A DNA stretch of 64,000 nt, taken from assembly GCA_963921425.1 (NCBI GenBank), contig OY992839.1, forward strand, positions 19,948,910-20,012,909, written 5' to 3'. How positions within the stretch are numbered: the first letter of the stretch is position 1; every line of letters starts with the position of its first letter. Of this stretch, positions 52,643 through 63,450 are shown piece after piece. Below the pieces are notes generated by a model, which was given only the letters and a program-made list of their open reading frames with translations, made no database searches and was not told where the DNA came from. The position numbers and the translations under genes are program-made. Origin of the DNA: Dryas octopetala (Eukaryota; Streptophyta; Magnoliopsida; Rosales; Rosaceae).

Positions 52643-55639
52643 ATTGCAGACATAGAACTTTGTGTAGTAGCAACACCTTTGGAATCAACACTTGATGGTT
52701 TATTTCGAGATCTTTTCTTCCTTATGACCTTTTCCAAAGTACATTTTGGCCTACTAGAACTACCACCGACTCTAACTTTAATTTTAATTCCTTTCACTCT
52801 ACAGTTATCATCCTAAATTACATTCATTATCAGATATATGTGAGATCACTTGAAGAGCTTCTTGATTTGTTTTTTCTTTCAAACATGCATCTACCTCTGC
52901 TAAGGTGTTGTTCAGTCCTAATATAGCAATCTTATATGTTTCATCAGATTCTGCAGCCTTTGTTGCTATCTATATATACAATCAACATAGTTCTATGTAA
53001 CGCCTTACTATTTTTGCCTTTGGATCATTTTCACTTGTTAACTTACGAACAACTTTTGCACTCATAGCCTTTATGTTTTTTGTCTATTTCTTCAAAATGA
53101 ATTAAGTAGAAATACTCTTAATATTCCTTGCATAGAGAACCTTTAAAGCATGTGCACACAAGATTCCTGCAAACTCAAACTTCTTACAACTACATAGAAA
53201 CATTATTATCTGTTGAGTGGAACGTGACGATATGGTGGCAATGCTTCCCATGAGGGATAAATTCGTACGTGCTCACTGTTCCATTCTCGCCAAGGGAGTT
53301 TAAGGCACAATCATGAGCTTTACATAACTCAATCTGAAAAATTTTAAACATTTGTGGTGTGTAAATCGTTGCTGCATGCTTTAAGATTTCCACAGGAAAT
53401 GACAAAGCAGGAGAACTTTGACTTGCTTTAAATTCAACCTTTTTTTTTTTTTTGACCAATTAAAATTCAGCCTTTAATTCACCCTAAACCCTAAATTCAG
53501 CCTTTAATTCTTCATAACTACGATCCTCAACCAATCTTTGAAAATGTTGAAAAAATTGCAGAAAATCATACTTGTAACCGACATACTTCTTTAAAGCACT
53601 ATTCATGCTTTCACTATGTTGGGTGGTGATGAAATCTGCACAAAAAATTTCTCACCCATAAACTAAGGCCCATTTCTCCTTTTGAGCAAATAATTGACTT
53701 AACCACTCATTGTTTTTAAGATCATATTTTTCAAGCATATTCTTTCAAGCATTTAAAAAGTTTTCTTCATCCTCATAATCATATATGCAACTTTTGAAGT
53801 CTTTGGTGAAATTCTTGAATTTCTCAAAAACACTACTAAGGTTCTTGGTTGCATTTTGATATATATGCCAAATGCATAAACGATGACATGTTTCTGTCAT
53901 TGTGAAACTAACGCTTTAATTAGCCATTACATGATCTTGGTCTGTAAGAATGGTTTTTGGTTGCTTCCCAAACATAGCATTAGCAAAAGTGTCAAACAAC
54001 CACATGAAAGTTTCAGCGTTCTCTGCATATAATAATCCAGTACCAAATATAATCATTTGCTTATAATTATTGACACCAAGAAACAATGCAAACGGTCTTC
54101 CTTCTTTATTTTTTCTATTGGTAGTATCAAAGCATACCACATCACTAAAATAATCATAATCAACCATCATCCTCGCATCAGCCCAAAAAATATTGGTGAT
54201 CAAATCATCTTCATCCACTTGTATGGCATAAAAAAAAATTAGGATTATTCAATTGCATTTGTTGCAAATATTCTAACACACCACCTATATCCCCTAACTT
54301 CATTTCTCTTGTTCTCTTAGAACACAAATAATTTTTATAATCATTAGGAATAAATCCAAAACTTTGATGGCCACCAACTTGTCTACTTAAAAATTCAAGA
54401 GTTGCTTTTGGAGCAATTCCTGAACTATCAGACATATTAGTTTCAGTTGTTTATGCAAGAGTCATGTTCTTATGAGACCTAAAAAGGTGGGTGTTACTAG
54501 GACTTGAAATCTCATGTGTATGATGAGGAACAAATTCTACAACACAATACTTATACCAGTTAATCAACAATTAATCTTCATCCTTGCTAGACACCCAAAT
54601 CTTGTCTCAGCATGCGCATTAAAATCTCACATTAGCATCACGCTTATACCTTCGGCCGAGCAAACAAAAAGCCTATATTTCAACTTGCCATTTTTTAAGG
54701 TATGCAATTTACTTCTTTTTATACTAAAACCAACATAATATGCATACCTATTGTAAAATTGAAATGCTTCATCTTCTGTTTCAAACTCCATGCCAATTGT
54801 TGGAATTAATTCTTCTTGAATTCTTGAATGAATCAAATCAACTTTTCTATTGGCCTTTATAGCTTTTGTGACAGGACCGCCCCCGGATTCCACCCTGAAA
54901 CCCGGAGAGGTCCTGCGGGAATCCAAATTCAAGGAAAATCCTACCGAAAATTCGGCAGAACCTCCCCTGAAAATGGACTAACCCAGAAATTTCAATACCT
55001 GTTAAAAGCACTTCTATACCGCAACCACCTCTACCACAACCAAATAGGGTCTCAGACCCAACAATCTCACAGAAACCCAACTTAAAATTTGTAGAGTGGT
55101 TATCAGAGCTGCTATTCTATTACAAGGAATTTTTACAAAAATTAAATGGCGCCTACAGGGTCCGACTAAGGAGATGATTGCAATTGCCTCGACGTGTTTG
55201 GCTCGACCTCCACCAAATCTACTACCTGAGGGACAATTTAAGACAAAAAAAATAAACCGTGAGACAAGCTCAGTGAGTGGACAGTTTAATAGAAACGAAA
55301 ATAAAAGTAAACTTTCTGTTTCAGAAAATCCTTCAAAACCGCATTTAATTCTAAAACCTCTTGTTACTCTTTGAAATCCCCCAGTTTTAAAATAATTTCA
55401 CAAGTCTTAAAAAAAAATGTTATAAAACTCATGAAACTCTAGAAAAGATAACACATTTCTCAATAGCAAATCATTTAAATCAACAAAGTCATAAAAATAA
55501 TAATAATGTCGAAATCATAAACTCGAAAGATATTTCTCACTTAAAATCCATACTTAAACTCTGAAGATACCAATCTCACTTTCCACCATGCTATATACCC
55601 TGAATATCCTGGCCATACACCTGTGCGAAATTCCTGCAT

Positions 55640-55935
55640 CGCACAGGCAGGCAATATCCTGGCCATACACACGCATGGAATGAATCCAACACGTGCAGGC
55701 AATATCCTGGCAACACGTGCAGGCAATATCCTGGCCATACACACGCGTGGAGTGAATCCAACACGTGCAGGCAATATCCTGGCCATACACACGCGTGGAG
55801 TGAACTCCAACACGTGCAGGCAATATCCTGGCCATACACACGCGTGGAGTGAACTCCAACACGTGCAGGCAATATCCTGGCCATACACACGTGCGAATAA
55901 AATCAGCACGTGCAGGCAATCCTGGTCATACGTGC
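55640..55935 (+). repeat. Tandem repeat array in the solo LTR, units of ~24 and ~48 bp
   Basis: Units begin CAGGCAATATCCTGGCCATA and end CAACACGTG. Four are about 47-49 bp, one is 24 bp (55697-55719) and the end units are degenerate. CACGTG occurs at 55690, 55714, 55762, 55811, 55860, 55888 and 55907. The frequent open frames across this array reflect the repeat, not genes. Confidence 0.88.
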
Positions 55936-57264
55936 ACGCAGAGCGGCCCCCAAAGGGCGAAGCATCCCGACACACGGCCCAAAGCCTATATGTGCATCGT
56001 GATGGGTCCCAAAGACCTATTAAATCTGATAACCTGGAGGGTACTGCAAAGGTGGTTTGAAAACCATTTTTAATATCTCAATACCACGCAAAATAATTTC
56101 TTAAAAAATGAAAAGTCTCAATGAGATTATCACACATTTTGCTATCAACTCAAGGCTTTCTCAAAACTTTGAAATCAATTTCCGTTCAATAAATTCTTGT
56201 ATAAATCACGTTTGAAAATCATATATCTCTATCGGCTCTTAAAACCACATTTATTAGTCAATCTCGTATGAAAAATCATTTAATAAGACTTAAAGTAAGG
56301 ACATTAGTCAAACTAACGGTAATGTAAACTTTGAAAATCATAATCACTTATAACAAATTCAACCCCAAATTATTTTAACTTAAACCATACTCAAATAAAA
56401 CTCGGGATAAGCAAATAAATTCAATCATAAGGTAAATAAAATGCTTTTAAAACAAAAGTCCACTCACAGTGAGAATCCTAGCTCCGCTCCTCCGCCGAAT
56501 CGTTTCGGGCCGTGCTCGTCTCGCCCAAAACACAACGGAACTTGGATTTTGTCTCTGGGAGTCCCGAGGAGTCTGAATAGCAAGGGAACCCACTCAACCC
56601 ACCACCATAAACGGCGACAATCAAGGTGGCAGTCGCGGTGAACCTGAAAATCAACCAAATCCCAAAATTTCTTAAAATTTCTCATCCTAGACAACAATTG
56701 GAGGTTCAAAGGGTGGGAATTGCCCAAAATCCGACAAGAACACCTACTAAATTTCGAATTCCAAAGGGAACCTGAAATTGGTTCTAAACCCCAAAATCAT
56801 ACTTCACAAAATACCCAAAATTGACAAGCAATACTTAGGGAAATGAAAGCCCGCAGTGAGGGGAGAAAAACCCACCAAAAACTAAGTCCATCGGAGCTCG
56901 GAGGTGGCCGTAATCGACAAAATGGCCGGCGGCTTGACTAGTCTTCTCCGGCGAGTTGCTGCGCACAGGGGCGGCGGGCAAGCGAGGGGAGGCACGGAGG
57001 AGGACGGCCGGCTCAAGGGGGTCACGTCGGTGATCTCGTGCCGCCGGGATAATGGCCGGAGGCTGCCTTTCGATGATGGTGTCGCGCGCACACAGAGGAA
57101 GAGAGAGAGAGAGACGCGAAGGAGAGAGAGCATGGGGAGAGAGAGGACTGGGTCAGTGGGGTTAGCTGGTCGCCGGCCTCTGGTCGCCGTGAAGATGGCC
57201 GGAGCTGGTCACGCCGGTGAGAGAGGAGAGGGGGAGGTGAGTGAGCTCCGGGAGAGAGGGAGAA

Positions 57265-57274
57265 GTCAGTGTGC

Positions 57275-57311
<37 letters not shown>
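57265..57311 (+). repeat. (GA)n microsatellite
   Basis: An uninterrupted run of GA dinucleotides, with further GA-rich sequence up to about 57355, inside the solo LTR. Confidence 0.9.
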
Positions 57312-57313
<2 letters not shown>

Positions 57314-57829
57314 AAAAGGGAGAGAGAGAAGATTCTAGAGAGAGAGAGAAAGTTCTAAAAAAATCTGATTTTTAAACCCCAATTTCTTATTTTACGAAAT
57401 TGCCCCTCGCTTCAAACGCCCATATCTTTCAAACTGTAACTCGGATTGGCGCGTGCCGCGTGTCTATGAAATCGTGAGTTCGAAACCTATCCAACGGACC
57501 CGAATTCAAAATCAAAAGCCCTTTTATTTTAAAGGTCAAATTTTGGGTCAAGCTTAAATAAGTAAATCAAAACTTAAATCAAAACCCTTTTTTTATTTTC
57601 CAAATAAATATCAAAATCTTTAAAATACAATTCCACATCCTTTTAAAAAAAAATCTTTTAAAACATAATTAAATAAAAATTTAAATTTCTAGTGAAAATT
57701 TGGGTCGGGTCGTTACATTTTGCTAGCTGTACTTCATTACTTTCATCTTCTACAAATTTCAAGTCAATACCACTTTCAAAATCCAACTTGCGACAAGTTT
57801 GAATTCTATCTTCCACACAAGTATCCTTT

Positions 57830-58484
57830 GAAAAAAAAAAAAAAAAAAAGCTTATCAACAAATATAAAAAATGTCACAAGGTTAACAAAAAACCAACTGC
57901 TTTTATGTTAGAATCAGTCAAAGATAAATGTTATATATGCAAATACAATATTAATTTTGTTACTAAATGTTTCCATGTTCATATATGAAATTAATTTTAA
58001 ACTAATCATATTCACATATAACTAAACTAAAAATGCACTTCAATTACTAATAAATTATCATCATCTAATTTTTGTTGTAACAGTTTCCTTATCTTCTTTG
58101 AAGGCACCCATCATCAACAATTCGATGTCTAAGAAAAGACAAATTCCCTCAATCAAAGCCTTGCAATAAAGGAAAAAATCGACACCGATATGCCGTCTAT
58201 TGCGCATAGTGCCTTTTTCCAATATATGTATGTCCTCATCCGTTTTCCTTTTAAATTATTTGAAATACACTATTAATGGTAAGCTCATTGTTTCATTTTC
58301 AATGGTTAGCCAAGTCCAATTAGAGACACTCAAACAAGCTGGCAAGCATTTCAAGAATGCGAAAAATGTTATATTTAATTTTGGGTTTAGGGTTTAGGTG
58401 AATTGCCTATTGAATTTTGATAAACTGCCTATTTTCTATTATAGTTTATGACTTATCACTCGATTTTGACAGTGGAAGCAAAAT
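57830..58484. other. Non-coding spacer between FAR1-type gene and Ulp1-type remnant
   Basis: AT-rich. It may contain 5' sequence of both flanking pseudogenes. It includes a short telomere-like TTTAGGGTTTAGG at 58385-58397, too short to be a telomeric array. Confidence 0.45.
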
Positions 58485-61075
58485 ATGTCCACTCAATGGA
58501 AGAAATTGGATGTGAAGCAAAAGACAAAGTATTGTCCTAAGCCAAAATCTAACGAGGTTTTTGGGGAAGCCACCTGCACAATAAAGACTAGATGCACCCC
58601 CGATCGGTTTAGGGAAGTCATTGGTGGGTTTAATGCTGATAAAATCAGAGCTGTAAATGATATGAGATTCGGTATGGTTGTTCGGATTAAGTGCAGTAGC
58701 CTGCGTTGCCGTCTAAGTCGTTTTCTTGATGATCGCTTTGCATCGGATACATGTTCGATTGAGATATATGGAAAGACTTTGATCATCACTCCCTAAAATT
58801 TTAGAGTCTTAATGAGTGTTCTTGAGGGTGAAATGAAAATTTTGACTACAAACTCCGTGAACATGAGCGAAGTCCAGAATTTGACCAATATCCATTGCAG
58901 TAAGGATGAGAAAATCACGATTGCTGACTAACAAAAAAAGTTTGTTGAGGCAGATATAATTGACAACAACTTTCAGGTTAGGTTTATCTTGTTCTCCTTA
59001 GGAACTATGATTTTCCCAACTTTTTCTCTCATAGTGAATTGAAAATTTCTACAAGCACTCCTCGAACCGAAAACTATACAACTCGGTAAATAAAGTTATT
59101 CTTTGAAGCATCTGGTGGATGAAATCAAGTCCTTCAAGTCAAACGAAGTAAACTACCTATCCGGCTGCGTTCTGTTTTTGTAGCTGTACTATATTGATGC
59201 TCTTCGATCAATGTTGCAGAACAACGGTAGATCGTTCATTGCCCGCCGTGGTTTTATGGGATGAGCAAAAGATAAGTAGGCTGCTGAAATGAGTGAAAAA
59301 GAGAGATGAAGATTTGTTAACACTGAAATTGAAGTAGGCGATCGTTATTTGCCAGTTCACCAACATACTGAAACTCAATATGTAACATCCTTAAAGGGTG
59401 AGGTAGTGACATTGTCCCATACTATTTCTATTCTCCAGAAGTCCATGGTTGATACTTGCTCATCTATTTCTGCCATGTGGAAATCCATGGCTGAAAGGAA
59501 TGAAGTTGTTTCTGCCCTCCAAAAATCCCAAAATTGTCATGAATGTAAATGTTACTTCTATATCCAGAAATCCATTGTCGACAACATTGAATTAATGTCC
59601 AACAAATTTCTGCAATTTAAAGAAAAAAATTTGAAAAATGTGGATGAACAATTGCTAGCATGGTGGCGATTTCACAAATTGCACATATCCTTAACGCTCA
59701 TAATGAAGGTGAAACAGCTCATAACCGATTACCTTCAATTAATGAAGTGCAACCATAGCCACAAATTAAGCGCAGAATAATTCGTCAGAGTTCTCTTTCT
59801 TTGGAGGAGCTGCTTCAGAATGAGGTATGAATGAGCTTTGAATAATAAATATTGACCATGTTTTTCAAGTATTTAGGTACAATTGATGTTTAATAAATCA
59901 ATTATTTTCCAGATTTAAAATCTTGAATAATAAGTATTTTTCATGTTTTTCGTAACAAGAATATGTACTGTTAAAATGTAATGGTTGATTGATTTTTGTT
60001 TATATTGTTGTGTTGTTGTTTAGAATCTTGAATAACAAGTATTGATGTGTTGATTGGCTTTTGTTCATATTGTTGTGTTGTTGGTTGGAATCTTGAATAA
60101 CAAGTATTGATGTGTTGATTGGTTTTTGTTCATGCTAGTTGATTGGTTGATTAGTTGATTAGTCAAAGCATGATGAGTCCACAAGCATGACGAGTATCAG
60201 CAATGTAGATAAGGGTCCTAAGAGGCATTTTATCCCTGATAAAGTAAAAAAAGCCTCTATACTGGAAATGAAACTTAATAAGATCTCTAAGAAGCAAGGA
60301 TGCAGACCCTTCAAAGGTTCTTTACCCGGTCATCTATCCTATGATAACATCTCTATGTGTGCCTTTATTTTTAAGCAGGATATGTTTGACAGGAAAGATG
60401 CTTACTTACTTGAAGTTTCTCAATGTGCATTACATAATCGATGTTTCAGACTTACTCATAGGGTAGGCCATATGTCATTGTTCACCTTGACAAAGAATTC
60501 AAATTTACATTGTACCGGCAGAGTTTTAAAACACTGTGGCCTGAAAGGCACGCACATCAACACGGACTCAGTAGATGTGGTGGAATATACCAAAGGCATC
60601 CCAGTTCTACAGATTGATTCTTCTTCTTTTTCTTCTCGGTACTTTACCATAATATCCTTACTATAGTAATAAATATTGATGGTGCATGAAACTATTTTAA
60701 GGTTTTTTTGAAATGTTTGTAGGAAAAGACACACATGATACTTCTCGATAAGGTCGAGACTGAAAAAAAAAAATTGAAATGGTGGAAGGAGAATACACTA
60801 GTTGAAACAACAGATACTTACCCTTTCAAGAACTGTCAGCGAGTATATCTCATTCTCTATTGTGTTTGTTAAGAAATCAATCAATTAGTTAGTCAAATAG
60901 AGTTAATTAGGTGTAAGCATAACACCACTTAAAATTGTTGCAGATGTTTTTCGCTTTACTGGATGCTGAAACACCACATCTCTTTTTATTAGTTATTAAG
61001 CCTCACAAAAAAGAGGTTGAGATATGAGATTCACTTAGGACGCTTAATCGTGAGTTACACCGTCAATGAATGGTT
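58485..61075 (+). pseudogene. Ulp1-like (C48 peptidase) plant gene remnant
   Basis: Fragments in order on the plus strand. 58485-58796 is a plant-specific N-terminal domain found ahead of Ulp1-type proteases (CTPDRFREVIGGFN, then FGMVVRIKCSSLRCRLSRFL). 59349-59780 is a helical middle region with repeated SMVDTCSSIS / SIVDNIELMS-type units. 60187-60666 is an upstream part of the protease. Near 60945-61030, LLDAETPHLFLLVIKPHKKE is followed by VEI, a stop where Trp is usual, and DSL. That last stretch corresponds to the catalytic His-Trp region of C48 peptidases, where HW has become PH. Ulp1 enzymes process SUMO. Stops and missing exons show it is dead. Ulp1-like domains are known cargo of some plant MULEs. 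Confidence 0.7.
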
Positions 61076-61245
61076 TCCGGATTGGTGAGTTTACTTGTTC
61101 GACGTATGATATATGCATGTATCTTATTTCTTGATGCTCTACTGATTGTTAATTTGTTCGTATGAATTGAATTTACCTCAGTTGCACCTACTCGATTTGT
61201 TATTTTGTAACGAGCGGTTAGAAGAAATGTGGGAATTCAGTAGTT

Positions 61246-61515
61246 TCAGGGTAAGCTAAAGTCCATCGGGGTCATGGTAAGCTCTCCAACAGTGTCAAAA
61301 TGAAAGGTGTGGGTCGTGTCCCACCACCGAATTGCCAATGCAACAAGCAATCTTCTATCCCGCTGTCCTTTTGACATTTCCATTTGCACAATGCCCCCAA
61401 ATCTTGCTGCATTAACCTTTTCCTTGCAGCTATTGCTCAATTCTTTCCACCATCGTCTTAAGGTTGTTTGTTCCTCACAGCCACGAACGGTTTTGATGTC
61501 GCATTGCAAATTCAA
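61246..61515 (-). pseudogene. Plant mobile domain (PMD) gene fragment
   Basis: An 89-residue minus-strand frame contains VNAARFGGIVQMEM, then RDRRLLVALAIRWWDTTHTF and VGELTMTPMDF. This is the hallmark N-terminal block of the plant mobile domain (aminotransferase-like), found in transposable elements and in the MAIL1/MAIN host proteins. The domain normally continues for several hundred residues (LTGL...), but here it is cut after MDFSL. It faces the Ulp1-like remnant. Confidence 0.75.
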
Positions 61516-62640
61516 ATGAAGTATGTAAGCTAAACCGCATGATGACTAAAAACTCACTCTAAACTCAAAAAATACACAGTTTTAAAGGTAGCAGAAAATA
61601 ACCTTGGACGAAAGATAGACGTCTGTATACAAGTGAAGCTCCTTACTGTATGGATTCCGATTTTGTGGCTTGTGGCCCTTGACCCCAAAGCTTGGGTAGT
61701 TGGCAAAACTTCAAGCCTTCACTTTGCTAATTGATGATGGTCTTCTAATAAGCACATTCTCGCCGACACTTGCAAACGGCATTCCTCCTACTATATGAGT
61801 TTGTTGACTGCCTTGTGTGTTTGCAACCTTCGAAGTGGATGTGGATAAGATATGTAACAGAAGCAATCATGATGTCAAACCAATTACCGGCCCATCTACA
61901 CGCATTCTTGGTTCGTGTCATAATTTAATGTCAATAAAACAATATGTATATATCAACGTGGAGTACTAAAACAATAAAACATCATAGTGAAGGTCAATAA
62001 TATGAATACATGACATGCAAACCGCTCTTTGAATAATTGAAAATGAAGTTGGTTTTTATGCACAAGGATCAAAGTTAAATTATCAGTACATATCCTAATT
62101 GTAATTGCACAATTACAATAGCAATTTGAACTTTAAACCGTTAAATCTTAAATCCCCAAATTTCATTTCGAAACACTAGTTTTTTTTTTTGGCCAAGATA
62201 ATTGAGAGTGAGAGAGATACATGTTGAGTTTACAACCTATGACTTTGCAACCTTTGAATCGTCGCATAGATGACAGATGAGATGCGAGAGACTGAGAGGC
62301 TGAGAGCAGCGAGCTTGCGAGATGAGTGAGAGAGAGAGAGAGAGAGAGAGAAGGCGGCGGCGCGGTGCGACTCAGACATAGGGATTGAGAGAGAGGTAGT
62401 GAGACTAAGGAGGTTTCGAGAGGACATGGTCACCCGGGGGGGTTGTGTTTATGTTTTGTGTGAATTAAATTTCTGATTTGTGTCATTTTGTGTTTTAAAC
62501 TTTTATTTCGTTAGATTGGGATTTGGATTTTTTTATTACATTTACATATGTTTTATAATTTATATACAACATATTTTTTGGGGTTTGGAATTTTTTATTA
62601 CATTTACTGATTTACATATTTCCTTATAATTTATATAAAA
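61516..62640. other. Non-coding region with GA-rich tract
   Basis: A (GA)n run at about 62328-62351 lies in a CT-rich (minus strand) stretch at 62200-62440 that looks like a plant 5' UTR. It could belong to the minus-strand PMD remnant. No other feature is supported. Confidence 0.45.
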
Positions 62641-62689
62641 CATATGTTTTGGGGGTTGGCCAGATTAGGGTTGGGGTTTGAATAGGGTT

Positions 62690-62965
62690 TAAGGTTTAGA
62701 AATTAGAATTGTATGATATTTAATATTTAAAACATAAATTAGAATTGTATGATTGAGTATTTATATAGTGTATTAAATATTTATTATAGTGTATATGATA
62801 TTTAATATAGTGTATTTAAATATCAGGGTTTAGAAATTAGAATTGTATGATATTGAATATTTAATATTTAAAACATAAATTAGAATTGTATGATTGGGTA
62901 TTTAATATAGTGTATTTAACTTATTATAGTGTATATGATATTTAATATTTATTATGGTTTAGAGT
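62690..62965 (+). repeat. Imperfect direct duplication, period ~133 bp, AT-rich
   Basis: GGTTTAGAAATTAGAATTGTATGATATT begins units at about 62693 and 62826. Both continue with TTTAATATTTAAAACATAAATTAGAATTGTATGATTG and TATAGTGTAT words. Shorter internal copies of ATTAGAATTGTATGA are also present. Confidence 0.75.
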
Positions 62966-63185
62966 ATAGGGTATAAGGCATATACCCTAGACACTATACA
63001 GTATATACTATACCCTAGAACTATAATAATTAATAAATATAATGTATATAGCTAGGGTAACACGTATAAACTATAGAGTATATAGAATATACTAATTTTA
63101 TTATATAGAGTATAACTAAAATTATATATTAAAACATTATTATATATAGAATATAGGGCATAGAGTTATTTAAAATATATTTTAG

Positions 63186-63450
63186 GGTCATGACCCGCCA
63201 GGGTTTGTTACTGGTAAGGGAAAAGTTTCTCTCATTAGTGGTCATGACCCTCCTAATATTCTTGGTGATGAAGCAGATGGTGAGGATAGTATGGATTCCT
63301 TTTCTTCTCATGCTCCTGAAAATTTTGCTTCTGTTGATGCTCTTGGCACTCCTTGTGCTAGAGCTAATTTAGTCTAGTTCTTTTCTTTGGGCTTCGGCCC
63401 CCATTGTACCAAAAGAAAAAAATATATATATATATATATATATATTAGGG
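63186..63450 (+). other. Possible retroelement 3' end with simple-repeat tail
   Basis: A short plus-strand frame (HDPPGFVTGKGK, then HDPPNILGDEADGEDSM and a stop at 63373) is followed by TTTGGGCTTCGGCCCCCATTGTACC and an A-rich/(TA)n tail (63412-63445). This layout resembles the 3' terminus of plant LINE elements. The coding stretch has no domain I recognise, and CATGACCC occurs twice as a short repeat. The assignment is tentative. Confidence 0.35.

Larger units (their letters stand above)
54869..57717 (-). repeat. Solo LTR (gypsy-like), 2849 bp
   Basis: On the minus strand it starts TGTAACGACCCGACCC and ends CCTGTCA. An exact 5-bp direct repeat TTTTG (plus strand) flanks it at 54864-54868 and 57718-57722. 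No internal domain and no second LTR are present, so the internal part was lost by LTR-LTR recombination. It contains a tandem repeat with seven CACGTG boxes (55640-55935) and a (GA)n tract (57265-57311). It resembles the 14-17 kb LTR only in general style and is a different family. Confidence 0.88.
51389..57829 (-). pseudogene. FAR1/FHY3-type MULE transposase gene, disrupted
   Basis: Minus-strand order: an N-terminal stretch at 57829-57723; a FAR1 DNA-binding domain at 54863-54645 (FETEDEAFQFYNRYAYYVGF, ending CSAEG before GT); the rest of that domain near 54560-54480 (HTHEISSPSNTHLFRSHK); the MULE transposase core at about 54440-53890 with FDTT and LTDQD; a SWIM zinc finger CSCKKFEFAGILCAHAL near 53200-53150; and C-terminal exons at 52797-52643, 51862-51780 and about 51668-51600, ending LGMQFPINEANL at the stop 51389. 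Such proteins are MULE transposases or the light-signalling factors domesticated from them. Damage: a 2849-bp solo LTR inside the N-terminal coding part, a stop after HKNMTLA, one extra T in a T-run at about 54231-54239 that shifts the frame before the core, further stops between core and SWIM, and a 780-bp TIR element in the C-terminal exon. It is not functional as it stands. Confidence 0.88.

Noticed and set aside
55541..56060. Open frames of about 100-145 codons in all three frames of both strands
   Set aside because: They reflect a 24/48-bp tandem repeat (unit length divisible by three) in the solo LTR.
56904..57314. 136-codon frame with Arg/Gly/Glu-rich composition
   Set aside because: It lies inside the solo LTR and ends in the (GA)n tract; no domain and biased composition.
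58381..58397. TTTAGGGTTTAGG as possible telomeric array
   Set aside because: Only two units; short interstitial matches like this (also near 53485 and 62645) are common in AT-rich plant DNA.
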